Shown: piece after piece, positions 24,090 to 34,782 of the stretch
Numbering within the stretch: position 1 is the first letter of the stretch
Layout of the letters: every line of letters begins with the position of its first letter
Source of the DNA: Cantharellus purpuraceus
Lineage: Eukaryota; Basidiomycota; Agaricomycetes; Cantharellales; Hydnaceae
Length of the DNA stretch: 64,000 nt
Direction of reading: 5' to 3'
NCBI GenBank assembly: GCA_025174535.1
Contig: JALBUN010000004.1
Span: 868,001-932,000 of the forward strand
The notes under the pieces: generated by a model
Seen by the model: the letters and a program-made list of their open reading frames with translations, nothing else
Database searches by the model: none
Told to the model about the DNA's origin: nothing
Program-made: the position numbers and the translations under genes

Positions 24090-25479
24090 GACAAGCTAGG
24101 ATGCATCAAGGATGTATATCAAACCACTTTGACAGTCAAACTCTGCCAGCATCTTTTTGTATCAAACTTTCAAATAGCACCACAACTCCTTCTCTGCCTC
24201 AGTCTCTATTTCTAGCCATTGATCATCACTCATGTTCCATCACCATCGATCATTATTGGCCTTCTATTCACCAATCCTTTCATCATCATTCACATGGCTT
24301 TCAATTCTATTCCTCTCTCCAACATCTCTTCTAATAATATGTCACACTGGTCTCTGGACACAGAGGACTATCAAAAATATGCCGAGCTCTACAGGCATGT
24401 TAAGCCACCTCCACATGCCAAAATACTTCCAAAACTCTTTCAACATCCAAGATCCCCACCATGTCTCTCTTATGCCATTGGCAATTCTATATTCTTTCAC
24501 AATTCCATTGAACCATATGAATTCCTTGGCATTTCTCCTATATCATAACACAGATAGAAGAGTCAAACATGAGGTAGAATTTCAGTTGCCATTGCCAACC
24601 TATCCTCCCACTTCAATCTGACTCAGGTTACATCATGTCAGGCAAAGGGACTGAATACCCTTGGAATGGGATACCATGGATCACTAAGACAATAAGGAGT
24701 ATTTGTTGTGGTTGCTGACTGAAGTCCTCATGTGACTCAGGGTCAACTTACCTTCAGAGCCATAGGGAAGATGGTATTGGTGGACATTTCTATTGTTCTT
24801 TTATATGACTCACCCCTGTTTCATCTTTAATTCATTCATACATGGTTTACTCATCCTTGTTCTATTTTTGGTTCTTTTATTACTCATTGTCTCCTATTCT
24901 TACAAAGATTACCCCTATCTGTCACTTCATTTCTCCATGATTTCCCCATTAGTAGTTCAACTTCACATGCTTCATCAGCTGGCTTGATCAGCATTTCTTG
25001 CATCATATCATATCATCTGCTCCTCATATTGTGTCATTGTGCCCTGGGGATTTGTATATAAAAGGGCACTAGTTTTTGCCTTTTGAATCAATCAACAAGT
25101 TTTCAGCCAACACTCTAAAGTCAAAGTCCACACTCTAAGTCTATGCTCTATGCTCTACATCCCAATCTATCAGCTTTACACTGAGGTAAAGCACCTTGGT
25201 TCAATGATCAGATTTCCCTCCTCCACCAAGAGGTCATATCTCCTGAAACCAGCTTTTGCATACCTCCCAACCATGCTCCCCATTATCTTCCAGTCACAGA
25301 GCATGATCAACCATCTTGCCAGAAAGCCCAGAGCATGATCTACCATCTTAACCATCCCTCTTGCTTACCCTCATCTTTCAACCACAGAGCACTATACAGG
25401 TCTAGCTCCCCTTCCTGGGAGCTTCTGCTGCTGGCTACGTGCCACTGTTCATCATTTGTGATGTCCTGGGCACTGCCAG
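24090..25479 (+). repeat. LTR family F, copy F2 (boundaries approximate)
   Basis: Begins near TGACAAGCTAGG just after the integrase end and carries a TTTGTATATAAAAGGG box at about 25045, typical of an LTR promoter. Parts recur at 15485-16110 and, reversed, at 20640-22135. The 3' boundary before LTR E2 is not resolved. Confidence 0.6.
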
Positions 25480-25974
25480 CATGACTCACTCTACTGCAAG
25501 TCATTATTATGATGACTCCTTTCTTTCTTCTGTCTTTGTAGACTAACTAAGTTAGTCTACTAGTTGCTCACTTATATGAGCAACTGGGGGGGTTAGTATA
25601 TGTCTGTACACCAGCAACAGCTGGTTTTCTAGTGTTGACTAGAAAACTTCAATAATGAGGAAGAATCAATTGATTCTTCCTTTGGAAGTTCAAAAAGTGT
25701 TAATGGGTGTCTTAGTTCACACCGTTGCACAGAACTCAACCAAGTGTATTGGTTGGACGATGTGCTGTACAGTGTGGTAGTTACTAAGTTCTGTCTACTA
25801 TATGTGGACCCACACGTGTACTTGGGTCCACTGGCTTACATAATAACTATACATATGCACCCTATGGGCACATATATCTATCAAGAAGACAGCATTCCTT
25901 AATGGAATGCTGCATACATTAATTATAACTATCTAGCTATATACTGTAGTAAGTAAGTACCTTGGATACTTACA
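25480..25974 (-). repeat. LTR family E, copy E2
   Basis: Its minus-strand start, TGTAAGTATCC, is at 25974. It runs through the same blocks as E3 (GACTAACTTAGTTAGTCTAC palindrome near 25541, GAGTCATGC near 25485). It interrupts the protease of the minus-strand D-type element. The far boundary is approximate. Confidence 0.7.
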
Positions 25975-27345
25975 GTTATGGTGTATGTATGGAGTTTATG
26001 TAAATCAGGAAAAGAGGAATCAAGGAAACAGTGAGTAGAACCAGAGTCAATTAATGCTTGGATAGCAGTATTGGGAATGGAGTTGGAGTGGACAAGGAGG
26101 GAGGGTAAGAGAGTCAGAGTGAGAAAGAGTGGATGTGTTCAGGCAGAGCTTGTTTGTCGCATGGGGAGCACCAATGCAGCCCTCAGCCCATATGGAGGCT
26201 AGAGGACTGCTTACTATTTTTTTTGGTCTGTTGCCTTGGTGTTGGACTTGTCTGTTGTAGCATTGGCTGCACAGCCCTTTGCTTTTGTGGCAGACGAGGT
26301 TGCCTTGTTGCAATCCTTGGCTTGGTGACCAGGCTTTCCACAGAACAGACAGAGATTGTTATCCATGCAGCACTGGCATTCCTGTAGGATAAGTTTGCCA
26401 TCCTTTCTCAGCTTGGTGGAGAGGTTTGGAGTACTCTTGCAAGCTCTGGAGTTGTTCTGACCAGAACCAGAAGCAGTGGCTTTACCAGTTTGACTTCTGG
26501 CCAGAGTTGGGGGTGGTCTTCTTATTGGATCCCTTGTTGGACTTGAGGGTCTTGTCTGACAATTTGTCTGACTTGTTGTTAGCCAAATTTTCGCAGGAGA
26601 CCTCAGATTGATGTTCCCAATAATGGGCATCAATGGATTGGGTGAGCTTGCAAAGGTTAACCAGAATATCTGACTTACCAACATGTGATATCTCATCCTT
26701 GATGTGGGATGGGAGGCCAATGTAAAATTGGTGTCAGAGTGCAGCATTGCCCCATTGGACCTTCAGAGCTAGCTGCTGGAAACTCACAATATATTTTGCA
26801 ATCTTGTGATTTTCCTTCATCTGAAGTCAATCAAGTTCATTCTTGGCCTCAGCCTTAGGGTTGTAAGGACCAAAATTAGTCCAGAGTTCTGAGATGAAGT
26901 CAGAGTAGTCCTCTGACCATATCAGGTCATTGGAGTTGTCCATGAGTGCTGGCTTGAAGTAGTCCAGTGCAGTGCCCTTGAGATAGGACATGGTGAAGGC
27001 CACCTTTGCCTGATCAGATGTGAATGCATTGAGGCAGTCATGGAAGTTCAACCAGCATTGCACCAGGGATTGCAGCCATCAAAAGGGTTGGGTTCTCAGA
27101 CCTTGGTCTGGGACTTGGGAGCTTGTGGGGTACAGATGCTATTGGTGAGCAGGGAGATGACTTGCACCAGATTCAGGGAGGGTGGAGTATCATCCTCTTT
27201 GTTAACAGCCTCTATATGGCTCATTGGTTCTTTGATAACCTTGGGGATAGTGTTGATGCTGGGAGCAGGCAACTTGATGGTTTGTGCATGTTTGGAATTG
27301 GCAGTGGATCATGGCATTGGGGTAGAAGTGAGTACGGTAGTTCAA
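25975..27345 (-). pseudogene. D-family gypsy gag and start of protease
   Basis: Reading on the minus strand from LTR D3: a capsid region with FTMSYLKGTALDYFKPAL (about 27000-26940), very close to element C's ALSYLKGTALDWFEP; a zinc knuckle CLFCGKPGHQAKDC (about 26355-26314); a KK-rich end near 26214; then a protease start with the active-site ALIDSGSTHCFLDSSF (about 26060-26000). Frame changes and stops make it inactive, and LTR E2 cuts it at 25974. With LTR D3 directly upstream, it shows that D LTRs belong to a C-related gypsy element. Confidence 0.8.
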
Positions 27346-27351
27346 ATATAC

Positions 27352-27607
27352 TGTTATGCACTAGGTCTGATTGGAGGTTGGAACTTGGATTGGAGTTGGG
27401 GGTTGGAGTCAGAGTGGGATCAGGGTGTGTCATGGGGGTCAGAATGGACTTGGCTTCAGCTTATGTGCTGTGCCCTCACTAATACCAGTGTCTGAGATTT
27501 TGGAGATGGAGTATGACTTAGATAGTTCAGATCGGACTTAGGAGCTAGGCATGATTCGATATTCAAGCTGGGGAATGAAGTCCCCAGTTGCACAACTTAA
27601 ATACATA
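27352..27607 (-). repeat. LTR D3, partial 5' LTR of the minus-strand D element
   Basis: Reverse of the D consensus from its terminal TGTTATGCACTAGG (plus-strand reading) to ACTTAAATACATA, then broken. The sequence next to it on the minus strand (GTATATTTGAAC) resembles the start of element C's interior (GTATATACGAAC), so it is the 5' LTR. Confidence 0.8.
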
Positions 27608-27924
27608 GAATATGCAAAATATGCAATATTCTACTAGAATATTACATACTCTACCTGAATCCTGAAGTATAAAGCTGTATGGCCACTGGCTATTTTCCTA
27701 TTGAGCATATACTTGCATTTGAGTCATCTGCTCTTGATCCCTACTAAAATTGTCAATATCTAGACGAGGACCATACCAAATCCCATCATACTTCATATGA
27801 AGATACTCCCAAGGCATATCTTCAATTTGATTACACATACATCCAGTTTCCATCACTTCCTCAATTGTTATTCAAATTCTACTCCCCCTAGCAAGGCAAA
27901 TCACCCATAATATATTACAACATG
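27608..27924. other. LTR-like fragment G2 and unassigned sequence
   Basis: Bases 27608-27780 recur at about 20505-20640. The rest up to the LTR-A fragment shows no gene or repeat I can name. Confidence 0.45.
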
Positions 27925-27982
27925 TAAGTGACCCTTGAACTGGAAAATCAACAGTTACTGAGATATAGAGGATGACACTGTA
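27925..27982 (-). repeat. LTR A5, left fragment
   Basis: Reversed LTR-A sequence (CCTTGAACTGG...GATGACACTGTA) that resumes at 36690. The TA at 27981-27982 is the Tc1 target. Confidence 0.85.
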
Positions 27983-28194
27983 CAGTGACTCAAAAAACTG
28001 TTTCAATGTTTGCTTGTTTTGACTTTACAGTGCCATAACCTAACAAATAAATTTGTTAAAATATCCAAAGTATTACTGTATATAGTAATTCATCTTATCT
28101 TCAAGACATTTGTTGAATCATGTTGATTGGGTGTGATCTGATAGAGATATGGAAACATTAATCTGGTCATATCATTGAAACAGTTTTTTGGCCA
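27983..28194 (+). repeat. Tc1 left terminal inverted repeat
   Basis: 212 bp starting CAGTGACTCAAAAAACTG, matching the reverse complement of 36478-36689 with roughly a dozen differences. Its inner end carries an inverted copy of the outer motif (CATTGAAACAGTTTTTTGG). Confidence 0.92.
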
Positions 28195-28211
28195 ACAGAT
28201 TATAGATACTA

Positions 28212-29195
28212 TTAGTACTTTGTATGGCCTCCTTTGGCTTCTATTACAGCAGAAATTCTTCTAGGCATATTCTCAATTAGTCCTTGACACACCTCTACCC
28301 CTATTTTTCCCCATTCCTCTTGTACTCTCTCCCAAGTTCCAAAATTCCCTGAGGGGGTGTCTCATACTCTGCTAGCCTTCTCTTCAGGTGATTTCACAGG
28401 TGTTCAATGGGGTTAAGGTCTGGTGATTGTGCAGGCCATGGGAGGACTTGGAAACCATGGTCTTTGAACCAGTCTTGAGCCTTTTTACAGGTGTGTTTTG
28501 GATCATTGTCCTGTTGAAAGATGGTACTACATGGAGTCTTGCCATAATATGAAAGGCTGCTTTGGAGTTCATCCTCCAGAATCTTGATGTAAAGGTCTCC
28601 ATCCATCCTCCCATCTATCTTGCATGCATCCCAACTCCCTTCCACAGCATACAGCCCCATATCATCAAGGATTCTCCTCCAAACTTCAGGGTTCCCTCCA
28701 CTAATTGGTCACTCAATTCCTCTCCTGCATTTTTCCACACCCATTTCTTGCCATCTGACCCCAAGCAATTAATTTTGGTCTCATCTGACTAAACAACCTT
28801 CTTCTGGTCCTCCAAAGTCCAGTGCTGGTGACTTATGGCAAAGTCTAGTCTTGGCCTTTTCTTTTTCACCACAGCCTTCATTTCAACTCTCTTCAAGCCA
28901 TTCCTCATTGCTTGTGTTGAGAGAGGTTGGTTGATGACATCCTGAAATGCTTTAGTGACCTGGACAGCATTTTCAGCTCTGTCAGAGCCAATAAGACAAA
29001 GAGCATGGCAAATATTAGTATCTGAAAGTTTGTTTGGATGACCACCAGGAGACTTTGGAAGGTGGGATGAGTGTTTAGAGCATAGTCTGGAGATAGTAGC
29101 ATTGGATACACCAGTCTGGGATGAGATTTGATAGCTTGAGATGCCTGAATCAAGGAGGGAAAGGATATGAGTCTGTAGAGAGACAGAGGCTTCAT
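28212..29195 (-). pseudogene. Tc1-like transposase (inactive)
   Basis: This is a cut-and-paste DDE transposase that integrates at TA. On the minus strand: a helix-turn-helix N-terminus (ILSLLDSGISSYQISSQTGV, about 29160-29100) and a GGHPNKLS linker; then the catalytic motifs SDETK (first Asp, about 28785), DNDPKHT (second Asp, about 28505) and PQSP-type SPDLNPIEHL (third acidic residue, Glu); ending with IEAKGGHTKY and TAA at 28212-28214. Damage: TAG in place of Trp just before SDETK, TGA in place of Trp right after NPIEHL, and frame changes near 28655, near 28330 and close to the start. All three catalytic acids are still encoded. Confidence 0.88.
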
Positions 29196-29333
29196 GATGA
29201 TGTAGAGTAGATCAACAAGTTGTTATGGTCTATTTGTTCAAGAATCATGTGACATAAAGGAATCATTATATGCCAAATATGTCACAACAGGTACTGTCTG
29301 GAGGTTCACAAAAGCAGATTTTCAGTCACAGAT

Positions 29334-29943
29334 TGTTACATCCTGTAACACTGAGTTCCAATCTCTGGATTCCATCTCCACCTCCGTCAACTCCACCTCC
29401 GTCAACTCCACCTCCGTCAACTCCACCTCCATCAACTCCGGACCCTGCCATTGTTCTCCTCATTAGTAGTCTTCTTCTTATGGGTTACAACAACTGTTAT
29501 ACTTTCTAATTGTTTAGTATTAGTTCAGACATGAGTCTGAACTCTGAACTCCTTTCCATGTTGTATTCCATATTAGTCTTATTGTCTTATCGCTTTTAGT
29601 TTTACCATTCAATTCTCTACATACTTATATGGGCTACTTCTTGTATGTTACAGTAGTTCGTATATCGACTAAGATTCCCCATCAGCTTCTTGGTTACTAG
29701 CTTCTTGACAAGTCGAACTCTGGATCTTTGATCCAACTCTGTACTCCAAACTCTGAAATATTGGACCGACAATTTTGAGGGGGCACAACACATAAGTTGA
29801 AGCCAAGTCCACTCGATCTGACTCAATAGTTATTTGTCCCCATCTGTCTCCGGTTGAGCTGGAACAGTAAAATCCCCTCCCCTTCCTCACTAGTATCTGA
29901 ACACCAGCTACTCCTTTAAACTCCGAGTTTTCAGCACTTAACA
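29334..29943 (+). repeat. Element C 5' LTR (610 bp)
   Basis: TGTTACATCCTG...CACTTAACA. It contains an imperfect 15-bp tandem repeat (CCACCTCCGTCAACT) at about 29378-29440, two units longer than in the 3' LTR. Confidence 0.95.
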
Positions 29944-29973
29944 GTATATACGAACCAATACCCTCAAATCGTC

Positions 29974-31108
29974 ATGCCACCCCGAAGCACCCAGACCTCC
30001 ATCTGAGCGGGAGTACCACCTGCTACCATTGAGGAAGTCCCTGGAGAAGCACCATCATCCAACCAGGAGCTCAAGGCTAACCTCCAGGAAGGCACTCCCC
30101 CAGCCAATCCATCATCCATCCCAATCCCTAACCTTGCAGAAGCCCTCAGTATGTTGGCTAACTCCATATCATCTCCGAAGAAGTCTTCTGCTCGGACCAA
30201 GGTCCGAGAACCAGATACCTTCGACGGATCTGATTCCCACAAACTCCAGCCTTTCTTCACACAATGTACCCTCAATTTCCGTGACTGTCCTGATGCATTC
30301 TCCGATGATAGTGCTAAAGTTACTTATGCTCTATCCTATTTGAAGGGAACTGCACTTGACTGGTTCGAACCCACCCTAACCTCCAATTCCGAAGCCTCTT
30401 GGCTAGACGACTACTCCGAGTTCGTGTCCGAGTTGAAAACCAACTTCGGACCTCATGACCCAGAGGCTGAAGCCGAGGCCAAACTCAAGAATCTCCGAAT
30501 GCATGATAACCAGAGGATCACTAAGTATCTAGTTGATTTCAATCGACTAGCTGCTCGTGTCCAATGGAAACGCTGCACTCCGACGCCAGTTATACAATGG
30601 TCTCCCATCCTGGATTAAGGACGAGGTCGCCAGAGTAGGCAAACCCGTCACCCTAGCCGAACTCCGGACTCTAGCACAGTCCATCGATGCTCGGTACTGG
30701 GAACGACGCTCCGAGGTAGCTCGTGAGACCGCCTCAGGCAAGAACCAGGACAAGTCCAACGACAAGGGCAAGTCCACCTCATCCTCTAACACCCAGGGCA
30801 GCGACAACAAGAAGCAGCCCAACTCTGGTAAATCCGGAAACCCCAGATCCACCCCCACAGCCTCTACCTCTGGAACTCCAAAGCAGATCCCCAACCTCTC
30901 TACCAAGCTTGGTAAAGACAGTAAACTTACTCTACAGGAACGACAATGTCGTATAGAGCAGAATCTCTGCCTCTTCTGTGGACGAATAGGTCACATTGCC
31001 AAGGATTGTCCGAAGACCACCTCTGCAGCCATGAAAGCCCATGCTGCCTCGACAGACAACAAGTCCAACAAGAGCTCTGAAGCCAAGGCTACGGAGCCAA
31101 AAAAATAA
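29974..31108 (+). pseudogene. Element C gag
   Basis: Starts at ATG 29974 (MPPRSTQTSI) and hits TGA at 30004 where Arg fits. The capsid region contains TFDGSDSHKLQPFF and SYLKGTALDWFEPTL (about 30210-30370). A one-base frame change near 30565 leads into LYNGLPSWIKDEV and the zinc knuckle CLFCGRIGHIAKDC (30969-31010). It ends at TAA after a Lys-rich tail, 31106-31108. Confidence 0.88.
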
Positions 31109-31129
31109 TAAGCAACCCTCTGACTCCAG

Positions 31130-34100
31130 CACCGAACAAGGGTTGCATTGAACTCATCGGTGTTTTCACAGAGCTACATCTCAACGCATCCGCTCTTTCT
31201 GATCCTAACTCCTTGACACTCCGACTTACCTCCAATCTCATTCCCTTAACTCTGATCCCAACCTTAGTGGACTCCTGTTCCACTCACTGTTTCCTCGACA
31301 CTTTGTTTGTCTCCGGACATCATCTCCGGTCTAAAGACATCACTCCGATTCCGTTATGGCTTTTCGACGGATCCTCTAACTCTGTTATCAATTCCACAAT
31401 CGAATTGCCACTCCGTTTTCCTATGGGAGAAACCCACTCCGTTACTTTCTATGTAACTCCGTTGGATGTTAGTTGCTTGGCAGTTCTGGGACACAACTGG
31501 CTCACCCGCTACAATCCGTTGATTGACTGGGTATTGGGCAGTATCTCGTTCCGAACTCTGATAGAGACTAAATCCTTGGCGCCACCCGAGTCGGTAGCAT
31601 TAGCTCCACTCAACTCCATAACTCCGTCTCTGCCTGTTGCTCCAAAAATAGCTTTCATCAACGCGGCAGCCTTCACCTGTGACTCTTTCCAAGCCGACAC
31701 GCAAACATTCAAGTTGTTCATCTCCTCAACAGTTCCAAAGAACTCCGAGGACCCTCTGGTTGACATGAAAAACGTTCCAACCGAATATCACAAATTCACG
31801 GACATCTTTAGCAAAACCTGTGCTGACACACTACCTGCTCACAAGCCGTACGATTTGAAGATTGAAATGGAAGATGGAACATCTCCTTTCAGTCCGATCT
31901 ACTCCTTGTCCCAGAGAGAACTCCAGGCTCTTCAAGAATTCATCAATGAGCACCTATCTTATGGTTTCATCCGGCCGACCCGATCTCCGGGCGGTGCTCC
32001 AGTCCTTTTCATTCAGAAAAAAGACGGATCCCTCCGACTTTGCGTTGATTTCAGGGGTCTCAATAAAATCACCAAAAAAGACCATTATCCACTTCCTCGC
32101 ATCTCCGATTTGCTCAACAGTCCTCAAAAGGCTTGATTCTTCACCAAAATCGATCTCCGGCATGCTTACCACCTTGTCCAGATTCATGAAGGTGACGAAT
32201 GGAAGACCACATTTCACACTCGGTACGGCTCGTTCAAGTGGTGCATTATGCCCTTTGGACTTACCAACACTCCGGCAGCATTCCAGCGTCTTATGAACAA
32301 CATCTTCTCCAACCTCCTGGATATATGCGTCCTCGTGTACTTGGACGATATCCTGATATACTCCAACAACTCTGATGAACACAGCAACCATGTCCGTGAA
32401 GTCCTTCTCCGACTCCGGAAGCACAAGCTGTATGCTCGAGCTGACAAATGTTCTTTCCACAAGAGCACGGTTGAGTGCCTCGGATATATATTGTCTCCAA
32501 ACGGACTTACTATGGACTCCAGCAAAGTCCAGGTAATACAGGATTGGCCAGAACCTCGCAAAGTCAAGGATGTGCAATCCTTCTTAGGATTTGCCAATTT
32601 CTATAGGTGTTTCATATTCAATTACTCCGATCTCACAGTTCCACTGACTTGTTTAACTCGTAAAGGAACTCCATGGGAGTTCTCAGACTCCTGTTGGACA
32701 TCCTTTGAAACGTTAAAGAGAGCTTTCATCACAGCTCCAGTCTTATCCCAATGGAACCCTGGATCCCCGATCATTGTAGAAACCGACGCCTCCGACTATG
32801 CACTAGCAGCCATCCTATCAACTGTCTCTCCAACAGATAATGAGGTCCACCCAATAGCTTTCCACTCCTGGACTTTCACTCCAGCGGAACTCAACTACGA
32901 TGTCCATGATAAAGAACTACTCGCAATCTTTGAAGCTTTCAAGTCCTGGTGACATTACCTCGAAGGATCCCCAACTCCGGTTGATGTCATCACAGACCAC
33001 AAGAACCTCGAATACTTTTCAACTACCAAACTCCTTACACGGTGGCAAGCCTGCTGGTCCAAATTCCTGTCCCAGTTCAATCTGGTAATCTGATTCTGTC
33101 CTGGCAAACTCGGTACAAAACCAGACTCGTTAACTAGATGATGGGACATCTATCCTAAAGAGGGAGAAATAATTATGCAGCAGTAAATCCGCATAATTTT
33201 AGGCCTGTGTTCACTAATGAACAGTTAACGGCATCCCTCCAAGCTATGACGTTCTACTCCCCAGTCCTCCGAGCAGCCATCACTATGGATGTTGACACAC
33301 TCCACTCCGATATCCAATCCGATCATCTCAATAAACCGACCAATCGCTGGTCCATTGACTCAGAAGGCTTACTCCGTCTAGACAACCGCATCTACGTTCC
33401 TGATGTGAACAATCTCTGACTCTGTGTACTCCAGAATAAACATGACCATCTGATCTCCAGTCATTTTGGACAAAACCGAACTATAGACCTAATCAGGTGA
33501 GACTACATCTGGCCTGAACTATGTGGTTCCGTTAAGTCCTACATCAAATCATGTACCACTTGTATGCACTCAAAGTCACAGAGACATTGTCCTTATGGAC
33601 TACTCAAGCAACTCCCCATTCCAGAGAGGCCGTGGAACTCCATATCCATGGACTTCATCGAGAAGCTTCCAGCTTGCTCTGGTTACGACACCATCCTAGT
33701 TATTGTGGATCGCCTCACCAAGCAGTCCATTTTCATTCCTACAGTCGACACCATCACAGCTCCTATGCTTGCAAAATTATTCGTGCTCCATGTCTTCTCC
33801 AAGCATGGAGTTCCATCACACATTACCTCCGACCGAGGTATGGAGTTCGTGTCCTCTTTCTTCTGAACCCTCGGAAAGGCCTTGGACATTAAACTCCACT
33901 TCACCTCTGGATACCATCCGGAAGCCGATGGACAAACCGAACAAATGAACCAGACTTTGGAACAGTACCTCTGGGTCTATTGCAACTACCAACAGGACAA
34001 CTGGTCCGACTTACTCCCACTCACAGAATTTGCATATAATAATGCTCTGAACGCCACTACTGGCTTATCTCCATTCTTTGCCAACAAGGGTTACCACCCA

Positions 34101-34724
34101 AACATCTCTGTACATCTGGAATGAGACCTCGCTTCTTCAAGAGCTCGAGACTTCACTGTGGATCTCCATGAACTCCACCAGCATCTCCGAAAGACCATCT
34201 CCGATGCCCAACTCTGTTACTCCACCTCCGCTGACCGCCGTCAATCTCCGGCTCCAGACTTCAAGGTTGGAGACAAGGTTTTCATCAAATCTAACAGCAT
34301 ACATACTATGAGACCTTCCAAGAAACTATCGGAGAAATATCTTGGTCCTTTCGAAATCATCGCTCAAGCAGGCTCTAACTCCTTTACCCTCCATCTTCAA
34401 GAAAGCATGCGCTCCATACACCCCGTCTTCCATGTCTCCATGCTCAAACCATCAACTCCAGATCCGTTCTCCGGTCGAGAACCAACTCCAGTTCCTCCTG
34501 TCATCATAGACGGAGAACCAGAGTATGAATTATCAGCGATTCTGGACTCCAAGATCGACAAGAGACGAAAATGTAAACTGCAATACCTTGTCAGGTGGGC
34601 AGGATACAAAGGAACAGACGAAGAAACTTCCTGGCTACCAGCTTTGGAATTAGGACATGTGACAGAGATCATCTCCGATTTCCACACAGCCTATCCTCAT
34701 AAACCTGGTCCCATTTTGCCTTAA
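31130..34724 (+). pseudogene. Element C pol: protease, RT, RNase H, integrase, chromodomain
   Basis: The protease active site reads [11 protein letters not shown] (about 31264), so the usual Asp-Ser-Gly is Asp-Ser-Cys. RT has [20 protein letters not shown] (about 32041-32100), MPFGLTNTPAAFQ and catalytic YLDD (32338-32349). RNase H has ETDASDYALAAIL (about 32780). Integrase has HHCC residues (SCTTCMHSK, about 33550), DDE motifs (MDFIEKLP, TSDRGMEF) and NQTLEQYL. The chromodomain is near 34510-34680 (PEYELSAILDSK...LVRWAGY). TGA stops at 32134, 32950, 33091, 33139, 33417, 33498, 33864 and 34122 all fall where Arg is expected. One frame change lies between 33141 and 33207. The final TAA is at 34722-34724. 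Confidence 0.92.
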
Positions 34725-34782
34725 TTCACTCCATTTTCTCCAAGAAACTCCAATCAATCATTCATCACATTCTCCAAGTACA

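Noticed and set aside
27983..28194. A free-standing 210-bp MITE
   Set aside because: The matching inverted copy at 36478-36689, the transposase beside it and the TA duplications show it is one end of a full Tc1 element.
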